A DNA stretch of 64,000 bases from Hyaloperonospora brassicae (Eukaryota > Oomycota > Peronosporomycetes > Peronosporales > Peronosporaceae), in assembly GCA_947650285.1 (NCBI GenBank), contig CANTFL010000056.1, forward strand, positions 248,001-312,000, in the 5' to 3' direction. The notes beneath the pieces were generated by a model that saw only the letters and a program-made list of their open reading frames with translations, was not told where the DNA came from and made no database searches. How positions within the stretch are numbered: position 1 is the stretch's first letter; each line of letters begins with the position of its first letter. This document shows, one piece after another, positions 19,385 to 30,230 of the stretch. The translations under genes were made by a program, and so were the position numbers.

Positions 19385-22300
19385 GCAACGACTCCGGATT
19401 CAAGGTCGAGCCTTTCGACGGCTCGAACTATGGCTTGAGGATTTACAAGATGAAGATGTATCTGATGTCGAAGGGGTTGTGGGGCGCGATCGCGGGCGAT
19501 GAGACAACAAGTGAGGCCAAGGAACAGCAAGCCCACGCCGCGATCGTGCTAAACCTGAGCGACTCGCAGTTGATGCATGTCATCGACTCGCCGTCTGCAA
19601 GAGACGCGTGGGGACGTTTGGCGCAGTTTCATCACAGCCAAGACATGGCAAATCGACTTTGGCTGAAGGAGAAGTTCGCATCGTTCAAGTATGCAGCATC
19701 AAACATGAGCGCTCACGTCATGGAGCTTGAGGACCTCGTCATGAAGTTGAAGCGCGCGAACTGCGGTCCAAGTGAAGAGGACGTGTGCGCGGTACTGTTG
19801 CGGAGTCTGCCTTCAAGCTTCGAGAGCTTTGTTCAGGCATTCCGTATGTCCGTCACAAGTTTCAACTTCAGTGATCTCGTGAGCAAGTTGATCGCCGAAG
19901 AAGTGCGCCAGAAGGAGGCTGCGCGGGTAGAAGAAGCAACGGCTCTCTACACAGGCAAAAGGAAGGGTAAGCAGTACCCAAAGAAGCAGCATGAACGGCG
20001 TGCAAAAGGGCCATCGGGAACCTGCTACAACTGTGGCAAGGTCGGACACTACGCCAGAGACTGTCGCTCCGGTCGAGGACCAAGGGAGCACCAGCATGAC
20101 CAGTCGAACGTCGCGTTCAACGCCAGTGAAGGTTTCGCGAGTGACAGCTGGGTCATGGACAGTGGCGCGTCTGCACACATGTGCAAATATCGAGATGCGT
20201 TCGAAGATAATGAAGAAGTGCACAATGCACGAAGCATATCAAGCGCGAAGAGCAACGTGAAGTTGAATGTCATCGGACATGGGACGGTGAAGCTGCGCGT
20301 TTGGACAGGGCATGCGTGGATCGACGCTCGCCTTGAGAATACACTTCACGTTCAAGACTTGTCCAAGAACCTGTTTTCACTCACGGCTGCGGCAGCGCGC
20401 GGCATGACGGTGGAGATTACGCGCAACGAGTGCGTGGTGAAGCGTGGCGGCACACCGGTCGCAACAGGAAGGAAGCAGGGCTTCCTATTGTACCTCAACG
20501 TTGATTATGGTACGGAATGCCACATAGCTGAAGACGAGACTATGCTGTGGCACAGAAGACTGGGTCACGCGTCGTATCGGACACTGAATGACATGGTCAA
20601 GGACGGAAGGATCAAGGGTGCGGGGATGAAGTCGAACGTTGCGTGTGACATATGCGCAACGTCAAAGCAAGTTCGCAAGTCATTCAAGACTAGCGATAAA
20701 GAAGCTGAAACCAGGGAGAGCTCGCGCTCAGACGTGGTGGTGTGTTCCGACGTTCTGGGACCTATCACGCCAGCGTCTAAGTCCGACTTCAGTTACATCG
20801 TGACTTTCATCTGGATGAAGAGTCGGTACGTGACTGTCTATCCGTTGCGAAAGAAGAGCGACGTTGCGAGTGCGTTCAAGCGATTTTACCAAGAGATCAA
20901 GACCGCGTCCGGAACAACGATCAAGGTGCTGCGAAGCGACAACGGCGGCGAGTATCGGAACGCGGCGATGGACAACTTTTGCAAGGCAAAGTTCGTCAAG
21001 CAAGAGTTCACGGTTCCTTACAACCCGCAGCAGAACGGGATGGCGGAGCGCATGAACCGCACGCTGGTGGAGATGACGCGCTGCATGCTCAAGGACAGCG
21101 GACTCGACAAGTCGTACTGGTGCGAGGCACTCATGACAGCGGCAGACATCCGAAACGTTCTGCCGTATGCGTCGAACAAGAACTCAAGCCCATTCGAGAT
21201 GGTGTTCAAGAAGGTTCCACGCATCGACCACATGCGCGTGTTTGGTGCGCAATGCTATGCGCACGTGGCGAAGGAGAAGAGGAAGAAGCTGGACGACACA
21301 GGCGTGCGATGTTTCTTTCTCGGCTACGCGAAGGACCAGAAGGCGTATCGACTTCTGAAAGCGGACGACGGCTCGATCGTGATATCGAGAAGCGTCACGT
21401 TCGTTGAGCACTCCGTCTCGAAAGTTTTGATAAACAGAGAGACGCGTGTCTTCGATGTCATTGAAGACGAGAACAACATGGAGACACCGGCACCCGATGA
21501 AGACATGGAAGCACCGGTGACCGAAGAAGCGTTTCGTACGCCGCCACTACGAGCACAGAATGGCTCTGACAGTGAGATGGGTAATCGACCGAGCGGTTCC
21601 ATTCCGACGCGCGCATCCAGCACACCCGGACGAGATGGAGAAGAAGAGTGGATGGTGCGACCGGTTAGGAAGAAGCGCGGCGTGGTTCGATAGGAACAAG
21701 AGTTCCCAAACCATCGTCGTGGCCATTTCAACCTGGACGACTATGAAGCTGAATTCGACGCTTTCTACTGTTTTTCGGCTGAAGAAGATGGGGAGCAAGC
21801 GTCCAGCTATCAGGAAGTGATGAAGAGCAATTACAAAGACCAGTGGCTGCAGGCAATGAAGAGCGAGATGAAGTCGCTTGAAGAACACAACACATGGAAG
21901 CTCGTGGACATGCCACCGGGCAAGAAGGATGTCGGTTGCAAGTGGGTCTTCAAGATCAAGCGCGATCCAAGTGGAGAGATCATCAAGTTTAAGGCGCGCT
22001 TGGTCGCTAAGGGGTTCACGCAGCGTCCTGGAATCGACTACAATGAGACCTTTGCACCAGTGGCGCGCAAGGAATCAATCAACACAGTGTTGGCAATCGC
22101 TGCGGCTGAAGACCTGGAGGCAGAGAACGTCGATGTTGATACGGCGTTCCTCTACGGTGAAGTGGAAGAAGAGATCTACATGGACCAACCTGACGGCTTT
22201 GAAGATGAAAGCAATCCAACAAAGAAGTGTTTGCTGCAGAAAGCGCTATACGGGACGAAGCAAGCAGCGCGGCAGTGGAACAACAAGTTGAGCCAGCATT

Positions 22301-23340
22301 TGGATATTCAAGGGTTCAAGATCAGTGCTGCGGAACCGTGTGTGTTCATTCGGGTGTCAAGGGAGGAGTACAGCATCATCGTGATCTACGTGGACGACTT
22401 GATGATATTCTGCAAGACGAAGGAGCACATCACAAGTATCAAGAGCTCGTTGAAAGAAGAATTCAGCATCAAAGATCTTGGAGATCTCAAATTTTGCCTC
22501 GGGATCGAGATTCATCGCGAGCGCGAAGATGGAACGATCAAGATGAATCAGAAGGCGTACATCAAGCGACTATCGGAGAAGTTCGGCGTTGAGAACTGCA
22601 AGGACGTGCACACTCCGGCAGACAGCAACTCGAAGCTGATCAAGTTGCGTCAAGAGGAAGCGTTTGTTCCGAAGTACCCATACCGTGAGCTGGTAGGCGC
22701 GTTGATGTACATCGCCACATGCACGCGACCGGATATCGCGCATGCGGTTGGCGAAGTTGCGAAGTTTTGCGAGCGCTACGACAAGTCGCACTAGACAGCG
22801 GCGAAGCGCATTCTCAAGTATCTCAAGACGACCCAAGATTTAAGCATCGTGTTCAGCGGCGCCAACAAGGGAGAGCTGATTGGATTTGCGGATGCTAACT
22901 GGGCCGGCGACCTCGATACGCGGCGCTCGACAACAGGATACGTTTTCTTCCTAAACGGGAGCGCGATATCGTGGAATATAAAGCGCCAACCAACGGTCGC
23001 CACTTCAAGTACTGAAGCAGAGTACATGAGTCTGTACAGCGCGACGCAGGAAGCAATTTGGCTTCGAGGTCTGCTCAAGGACCTGAACTACTGTGGCAAG
23101 ATAGCGACGACGATTTTCCAAGACAATCAAGGTTGCATCGCTCTGGCCAAGAATCCTGTGTATGACTCGCGCACGAAGCACATCGACATCAAGTTTCACT
23201 TTCTGCGTGAAAAGGTTACAAGTGCAGTGATCGCGCTCGAGTTCAAGCCGACAGAAGAGATGGTCTCGGATGGATTCACCAAGGCGCTTCCAAGGGACAA
23301 TCACACCAAGTTCATCGCAGGTCTGGGCAAGGCGGTGTAG
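19375..23340 (+). pseudogene. Copia gag-pol polyprotein with two in-frame UAG codons
   Basis: The frame starts at ATG 19375 (MSPSNDSGFKVEPFDGSNYG). Gag covers residues of about 1-215 and ends at the knuckle CYNCGKVGHYARDC (20023-20064). Protease has WVMDSGASAHM. Integrase has HRRLGH...CDIC and the core VCSDVLGP, LRSDNGGEY and NGMAERMNRTL. RT has WVFKIKRDPSGEI, VDTAFLYGEVEEEIYM and the catalytic IVIYVDDLMIF. RNase H has GFADANWAGD and SSTEAEYMSLYSA. UAG at 21691-21693 replaces a codon just before RT, and UAG at 22792-22794 replaces the Trp in the usual HWxAxKRILKYL. Otherwise 1,321 codons are open. Confidence 0.93.
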
Positions 23341-23372
23341 GGCGCACACATCGCACGCACATCAAGGGATAG

Positions 23373-23901
23373 TGTTAGTGAGTGATGTTGCGGCGACATG
23401 TGCAGGATGTATATTGCATATTAGGTTAGTTGTATTGTTTTTTGGTAGGGTTATCATGTGGAATGTTAGCGATGACTACGGAGCAACAGATTGGCTCAGT
23501 CGTTTGGGAAGGGGGATTCCAATCGGGTGAGTGCGGGTTCGAGTCCCGCCGTATGCAAGTTAATTGTGACTGACACTCACGACCTGGTGTTTGGGGTTCA
23601 CCAGAACTGCGACCCACCCGCAGTTACGGCCCCCACAACCACGCAATCGTTTTCATTCTGCATATGACGAAGCAGAGTTTTTACCAAAGGTATATTACGA
23701 GACGTAATTACCCTGTGATAGGTAAAACAAAAAGCGGTGGAGACAGGGCACGAAATCGGTGGCTGAGAGTCACCGGCTTCTACCAGCCATTCGTTTTTGG
23801 AGATAAGGACAACATAAATACAACTCACTTTTCGGTTTTCATCCCCGGCCGTAAGCCGTCTTCATCTATCAAAAGCTCCATAGCCCAGTTATATTCTAAC
23901 A
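23373..23901 (+). repeat. Copia 3' LTR
   Basis: 529 bp, differing from 18842-19370 at about three sites. It is preceded by a purine-rich stretch CAAGGGATAG (23363-23372) that serves as polypurine tract and followed by GGATC. It has the same A-box and T-arm/B-box pair as the 5' LTR. Confidence 0.95.
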
Positions 23902-24823
23902 GGATCGATGTCTTGAATACTTAGTGGTTCTCGGCGTCCAGGCGCTTTAATCGATTATATTAATACTTGTCGACTCTCGGATCGTCGAGTGGTCTTCTCG
24001 AATTCCTCCCGAAGGTCTGCTTTCTAGAACCATTTTAGCACTTGGTCGCTCTTGTCCTGGCGTATTCTCGCGCGACTTGGTGTTTCCAGTTGTTCTCGAG
24101 TCGATTGATCAGCAAATCGGACTCGTCGAGTTTTGCTCCGCGTACTTGCTGTCATCGTTGGCAGTTCTTTCTCTTCTGAAGACGTGAGAGTATACACATT
24201 TAACATCTCTTGTATATAGTTAAGCTGTTGAAGCTCGCTAAATCGTACTGGGTTCTCCACCACTTGCCCTGGTTTAGATTTAAACGCTCCAGGGTCCAGC
24301 GTTAATGCCGCCGCGTTGTAGCACCGTATAATGTGCAAATACCGTACCGAGTTGAACTGGGCGACTAATTCAGTGTGACGCGCTAACATCGCCTGAAACT
24401 AATCTTTCTTGCATGCAATTACCCCCATGCTTTGCTGAATTGCGAGCCTAGAATCACCGGCGATATTAAGTCGGTCACCTTGTTTTATAGAGCCGCTTGC
24501 ATTCCATAATTCATTCCTGTGTACTCTGGTACGTTTACTGTCGTTGCCGACAGGTAAGCACTCGCTGCAATCACAATGAATCATCCGGGCATATGCCACA
24601 GTATCCACGAGCGCTTTTTTAAACCTCCGAGCTTCTCTGTCTTCGCGGAGTCCTCGAACGAATGCACAAAACCCGCAAACGTTGGAGGCACGCGCGCATA
24701 GAGGAGCTCAGGATTTAGTCTGACACTTGCTGATGGTTTGGCCGGTGGAGCAATGTATCGAAATGACTCGTCTAGTCCGATAGATAGTGTCATAAATGCT
24801 TGTAACAACTGAGCGAAATTCAC
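23902..24823 (-). pseudogene. Element E RNase H
   Basis: Minus-strand fragments in different frames: FVHSFEDSAKTEKLGG (24581-24823), GDSRLAIQQSMGVIACKKD (24399-24608) and LARHTELVAQFNSVRYLHI (24024-24389). The GSAKTEK-like strand and the GDSRLAIQQ helix mark an RNase H of the oomycete Gypsy type. The left end is cut by the Copia insertion and the integrase start lies beyond it. Confidence 0.8.
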
Positions 24824-25433
24824 ATCGTTTTCTATTATTTTTTTTTAAGTTCATATTATAAGGAGAGAGTTACACAGCGAATATAACGGCTATTTAATAC
24901 AGTGCACTAGACGTGAAGTGTTTCCATTGTCGAGAATCGAGTGCAGACGTGGATGGCTTTTTCTGCGAGCAGTGTATGCGTTATCTTCAGCAAATGAAAT
25001 ATAGCTAGCACTTCGCCGCCCGCAGGGTGGTAAATGATCTCGCCTTCCTTCAACACTCGGATACAAAACGGGACGGGGTGCAATGTTCTGTCGTGCATTT
25101 ACATCAATGTACTGCTCAACGCCCAACCATTTCACAAACCATCACATGAACGTCGGCCGTTGAAACATAAACACTTAGAACTGGAGCCCTGACATTTTGT
25201 TGTTGCAGTACAGCGCTGGACGCGCGCGCGCCGACCAGATTTGCTTATGAAAAGAAATCGTTTTCTTTGAGTTAATACAGTATTGCTTCGTACACCACGA
25301 TGTTGTGAGAGAACCGGCTGTAATAATTAATCGCGCATAAAAACCCTTGCATTCCCTATTCTGACGCTGGGAATGGTCACTCAGCGAGTTTCACCAGTTT
25401 AGTCAAGTCGGCCGCAATGATATATGCTGTCAC
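24824..25433 (-). pseudogene. Element E RT thumb and connection
   Basis: Starting at the edge of element B, the minus strand reads through LTKLVKLAE, PFPASE, GMQGF and INYYSRFSHN, the RT thumb of the same gene. A connection segment with IAPRPV, LPPAGG and KAIHVCTRFSTMETL follows. Stops and shifts are frequent. It joins the RT fragment at 33418 once B is removed. Confidence 0.8.
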
Positions 25434-25825
25434 TGTAACGGGGCAGCCCGTTACATGAAATTGACACTTTAAGGAAAGTGACAATAATGAATATAAAGAT
25501 CGATATTCTTTGAACAATATCACCAAAGTGGTGATATTGAAGGGTCGACCAAAGAGTCTGTTCATTGGTTGATATCCTGATGATATCAACCCACCAATCG
25601 CCGCAAGACGCGCGCAATGAGTGGTGACGAGACGTCACCATACATCCAGTTATATTAGTATAGTTAAAGTAAGTCAAACGAAGAGACAGTAGTTTAAAGA
25701 CTTAATTATATTAATATAACAGTTCTGCTTTTACCTTACCTACGCTTCCTCGCTTGCCACGTGTACGTCCGTCGGGGCACCCAAAACCCTTGCGTTAAGT
25801 TCACGCAAGGGTGTGCCCCGTTACA
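25434..25825 (+). repeat. Element B 5' LTR
   Basis: 392 bp, TGTAACGGGGCAGCCCGTTACA ends at the left and GCCCCGTTACA at the right. Hairpins with perfect arms include AATATCACC/GGTGATATT (25516-25524 and 25530-25538) and GGTTGATATC/GATATCAACC (25567-25576 and 25582-25591). The primer site follows at 25828. Confidence 0.95.
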
Positions 25826-25869
25826 CCTGGTAGCACTTTGTAGTCCTTCCAAGGACCACATCATCCAAC

Positions 25870-27024
25870 ATGTTCATGTTGGATGAAGAAGACACCTTTC
25901 ACGCCACGCGTGAAGGGTTTACCCATTTGAGTGACATCGAATGGGGTGCGGTAGAACGAATGAGTTCTACCGTAGGCGAACTCGCCATCAGCGCCATGTT
26001 GGAGTCTCTAGACAGAGACCAACAACATGCCGCTATTGCCAAGTTCATTCAGAATGAACTTGCTCTCGAGAGGGAGAAAGTAGCCTTGCTTCACCAGCAA
26101 GGCTCTCAACAGGCCGAGCAGTTGTGATAACTCGGTGCTCAACAGACGGAGCTGTTGAGACAGCAGCAATTCCATGCTGCTGTGGGCGGGACGGCGCATG
26201 CGCGTCGTCCCGAAGTCATGATAGTTGACATCTCCAAGTACAGTGGAGTCCCGGAGGACTCCCTGTTACTATGGTTTGTCGAACTCGACAGAGCCCTAAG
26301 GGCTCGTCGCGTCGAAGATGAGCAAATGAAACTCACATTTGCTCAGACCCACTTGGCAGGGCGTGCCAAAACTTGGTCCCTGGGACTCGAGAGTAGCGAC
26401 CCAAACGTGTTTAGGTCGCTAGATGACTTCAAGTCCCGGCTCAGACAAACGTTTGAGCCTCTACGGGCTGAGTTCAGGGCTCGTTCAGAGCTCCTGAAAC
26501 TGAAGCAGGGTAAGCGTGATGTGCACGCTTACGCACAACATATACGACTCCTTGCGAGTAGTATAACTGCTAACCCAGTCCATGAACACACGTTAATTAC
26601 GGTGTTCATGCAAGGGCTCGCAGAGGGGCCCGTCAGGAGCCATCTGTTCCGCCTTGAGCTGAATACGCTTGAAGAAGCGATATCAGCCGCGGAACAGGAA
26701 GACTTTAGCATGAGACAGGCTCATGCTAGCTCAAACTCTTATCGTCCACCGAGACGACAAGAGATCGAAGGTCCAGAACCAATGGACCTCTGCTATGTTG
26801 AGAGCGAGAGACCTCGCTCTACAAACAACAAGCGATTGCAGAGGTGCAATCGCTGTCAGAAGTTAGGGCACTACGCATACGAGTGTAGTGCTCCACGTCC
26901 AGTACCAAACAGTACTGAGCGAAATGGACGACCATTGGCCAGAAAGGGCAATGGGCGTGGGTCCAGCGCTGTTGCGAAGCCGCAACAGCGAGACGGACCA
27001 TCAAAAAATGGTCGGGGTCAGTAG
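25870..27024 (+). pseudogene. Element B gag
   Basis: Same as gag of A but without its frameshift. The N-terminal helical part is 25870-26124, then comes the double stop UGA UAA (26125-26130). The capsid-like domain and CCHC knuckle are in the same frame to the UAG at 27022. The C-terminal tail is Arg/Gly/Ser-rich. Apart from the double stop the frame is clean, so the double stop is either a tolerated lesion spread by copying or a real boundary between two products. No good AUG lies right after it. Confidence 0.88.
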
Positions 27025-27043
27025 GGGCGGAGCGCTCTACTGA
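27003..27043 (+). promoter_or_regulatory. -1 ribosomal frameshift signal, element B
   Basis: Slippery A AAA AAT at 27003-27009 in gag phase, an 8-base spacer, then a stem TCAGTAG (27018-27024) with CTACTGA (27037-27043). The protease frame is open across the site with no stop. Confidence 0.8.
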
Positions 27044-27074
27044 TCCAGCAACCTCAAGAGAATTTGCAAATCTC

Positions 27075-28061
27075 TTGACGAAAGTTGCTCCAGATACACA
27101 ATCATTGTGTGTCTCTGCACCTGGTGATGACGTTTCGCTCATCACCTTGAAGTTGGAAGCGACAAATGATTTGTCGCTTCGTGCCCTAGTAGACTGTGGG
27201 GCGTCGAACAACTTTGTTCGTCGCCAGTCACTAGAGGGTCGTAGGCTCAAGTTCGTTGAGCGCGACATTCCCCTCACAAGGATGACGGTGCGCCTTGCAA
27301 CAGGCGCATCGATTACCGTTGAGAAACGTGTAGTAGGAACCCACTACACGTTAGAGGGCGAACAGTACGATGATGATTTCATCGTACTAGATCTGGATGA
27401 CAAATTTGATGTCATCCTGGGATTACCTTGGCTCAGAAAGTACGAGCCAAGGGTGAGATGGCAGCATCGATCCGTGAAGATGCCTGCTGCTTGTTCATCA
27501 GATGGCCATCTGATGAACATCTTGGAGCGTCCACAAGCGTGTGGATGTTCTGCGAGTGAGTGCGATGGCCTCACTTGCGGTACGGTCGTTAGCACGACTG
27601 CACAAGATCACAGTGTAGTTGATCACTACACTGTGGAGCAAGCTCCCGGCGGCTGTACAGATGTACAGGCTGCGCCGAAGGTCCACCACTCGAATAAGTC
27701 GAGTGGACCGGGACATGGATGCATGCCTAGCGGGCAGCATCTTAGAAGAAAGAAACCTGTTGCCCCCAAGGGGCAACATGAAAATCCTAGGTCGACTGGA
27801 GAGTCGACCGTGGAGGATCGGTGCCTGACTGTGGTTGCACAGCCACAGTCGGAAGACGTCGAGGGAATAAGTCCCCACGTACTTGAGGAAGGAATTCCTC
27901 AAGAGTCGCTTGCTGAGGGATTAGGCCCTCAGCAACCTGTGGAAGCAAGTTCCCAGGAAGAAACCGAGACGTTGAACGTCTTGGTTAATGACGGATCAAG
28001 CGTAGGCGCTTATACGCTTGATCTGATTGCGCCTCCGAAACTAACTATGAAGATAACTTGA
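27075..28061 (+). CDS. Element B protease and linker
   Basis: In the -1 frame to gag. DCGA active-site-like motif at 27192-27203 and VILGLPWL downstream. The linker carries a 26-bp perfect palindrome (27493-27518), a hairpin with 11-bp arms (27609-27619 and 27625-27635) and many others. It ends in UGA (28059-28061) in phase with RT. The true N-terminus comes from frameshifting upstream, so the start given here is only where the non-gag frame becomes distinctive. Confidence 0.85.
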   Translation: MTKVAPDTQSLCVSAPGDDVSLITLKLEATNDLSLRALVDCGASNNFVRRQSLEGRRLKFVERDIPLTRMTVRLATGASITVEKRVVGTHYTLEGEQYDDDFIVLDLDDKFDVILGLPWLRKYEPRVRWQHRSVKMPAACSSDGHLMNILERPQACGCSASECDGLTCGTVVSTTAQDHSVVDHYTVEQAPGGCTDVQAAPKVHHSNKSSGPGHGCMPSGQHLRRKKPVAPKGQHENPRSTGESTVEDRCLTVVAQPQSEDVEGISPHVLEEGIPQESLAEGLGPQQPVEASSQEETETLNVLVNDGSSVGAYTLDLIAPPKLTMKIT

Positions 28062-30230
28062 TTGCCGACGCTAGAACCGAAACGGTTCTTGCGTGATCTG
28101 CGTAGTGGCAAGATCAAGCAGATCTGCATACTCGTCACAGAGGATGAGTATGTGGCCGACATTCGGTCGGCTACAGTATTTGCTGAGAACGAACGGATTC
28201 TCAGCAGCTCATCGATGGACGAAAGTGGCATCGATGAGAAGACTCGGATTGAGCGATACACGTCTCAATCCTGGGAGTCACTACAGGCAAATCCTCTGTA
28301 TAAGGATTTGATCGAATCCAGGGATGTTTTCCCTGAAACCGTACCTTGCGAGTTGCCTAAGGACAAAGGCACTCGACACGAGATCGAGCTCAAACCGGGC
28401 TCGAAGTACTGTGTCATGAAGCAGTGGCCACTGCCTCGTGAACAAGTATTGTAGATCGACAAGTTCTTTGCCGATCGCTTAGCAGCGGGCCATGTGAGGA
28501 AATCCACTTCCCCTCACAGCTCTCCGACCTTCTGTGTGCGAAAGGCCACAGGAGGGTGGCGGATAGTGCACGCATTCAACAAATTGAATGCTGCAACGGT
28601 ACCGGCTGAGACGCCGATACCGAGGAAGGACGTAATCATAGATGGTATATCAAAGAGTACCATATTTTCGTCCATGGATCTGATGGATGGATTCTATCAG
28701 ATCCTGATGCGTGAACAGGACGTCCCGTTCACGGCAGTGAGTACCCCCAGCGGGATGCTGTGGGAGTGGCTAGTGATGCCACAGGGGCTGAGTAATGCCC
28801 CTGCAACATTCAACAGATGTGTAACAAATCTGTTGAGACCGGTGCGAGACTTCGCACCGAGTTACTTCGACGATGTGTTCGTCCATAGCCGGGCTATGGA
28901 CGGAAAGACGGACGTTGAAGTTCACAGAACTCACGTTTGTCAGGTTCTTCAACTTATGCGCAAGCATAAGTTGTACGCCAACCTCAAGAAGTGTATATTC
29001 GCGGCTAGCGAAATACCACTTCTTGGGTGCATCGTGGGTAAACACGGCGTACGCCCTGATCCCGAAAAGATCAAGGCGATCACCGACTGGCCAGTGCCAG
29101 TCGATGTCAAGGGACTAAGCAAGTTCCTTGGTTTAGCGGCGTACTTGCACAAGTACTCGCGCAACTACGCCGAGATGACTGTTCATCTTTCTTGCTTGCT
29201 CAAGAAAAATGTCAAGTGGTCATGGAACGCTGAGTGCCAGCGTTCCTTTGAAGGTATCAAGCAAAGCTTGATGCAATCTCCGATCTTGGCGATTGCAGAT
29301 CAGGACAGACCATTTCATGTGGTCTGTGACGCCAGCGATTTCGCAATCGGCTGTGCGTTAATGCAGTTCGATGCAGATGGCGCGGAGCGCGTCATCCGTT
29401 ATCAGTCGCGTCAGCTGCAAGCAGCTGAGCGTAATTACCCAGTGCATGACAAGGAACTCCTTGCCATGAAATACGCACTGGCTAAGTTTCGCGTCTATCT
29501 CTTGGGAGATAGACCGTATGTTGTCTACACGGACCATGCGTCATTACGCACGGCCGTAAACAGCCCACACCTCTCGCAAAGAATGGCGAGGTGGCTGTCT
29601 TTCTTCGCGGAGTATAACTTCTCCGTGGAGTATAAACCGGTACGACTCAATGTCGTCGCTGATGCGCTTTCGCGCCGGCCCGATTTCGAGCCGGACGAGC
29701 AATCCAACAGTGAGGATAAGCCCACTGTTGCGACACTGTCAGTCAGTGTCCCGTCGTCAAGTTTACTTGACGACGTACGAAAGGCATACGCGGAAGATAA
29801 GGATCTTCTGCGATTGATGGATCATCTGGTGAATCCATCCAGTAAATCCATGAGGGATTTACCGGCTTTGTACCGATCCTCATCGGATCGGTATAGTACA
29901 CGCAACGGATTGCTGTACTATACAGCTGTTGCCGACGACACGCCTCGTGTCGTCGTACCCGCTCATCATGATTTGCGGTTGCGCATCATGTATATGTGTC
30001 ACGATGCCCCAACAAGCGGCCATCGTGGAAGGGAAAAGACTTACCTCACGGTAAGTCGCGACTTTTACTGGCCCCGCAAGTATCAGTTTGTTCGCAAGTA
30101 CATACGTGCTTGCGAGGTTTGTCAACGGGTGAAGCCTTGTCCTTCATCCCGTGCGCCATTGCAGCCTCTGCCTGTTCCGACAGAGTGTTGGGAGTCCGTG
30201 TCCATGGACTTCGTCTTCGGTTTTCCCTAA
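28062..30230 (+). pseudogene. Element B reverse transcriptase-RNase H and integrase start
   Basis: All RT and RNase H motifs listed for A are present (YFDDVFVHS, VVCDASDFAIG, VYTDHASL). A UAG at 28452-28454, specific to this copy, interrupts the frame before RT. 28494-30230 is open through RNase H and the integrase zinc domain (GHRGREK, CEVCQRVKP) to a UAA at 30228-30230 in FGFP-stop. That UAA is shared with D and replaces the Glu of A and C. Confidence 0.9.

Larger units (their letters stand above)
18842..23901 (+). mobile_element. Copia element, nearly intact
   Basis: A 5,060-bp Ty1/Copia retrotransposon with 529-bp LTRs that differ at about three positions, flanked by the target duplication GGATC (18837-18841 and 23902-23906). 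One long frame from 19375 to 23340 encodes gag-protease-integrase-RT-RNase H in the Copia order, interrupted only by two UAG codons. It lies inside the integrase of element E. It is a young insertion that is inactive as it stands. Confidence 0.96.

Noticed and set aside
27360..28022. CRISPR-like array from the regular spacing of palindromes
   Set aside because: Each palindrome has a different sequence; there is no repeated unit, and the DNA codes for protease and linker.
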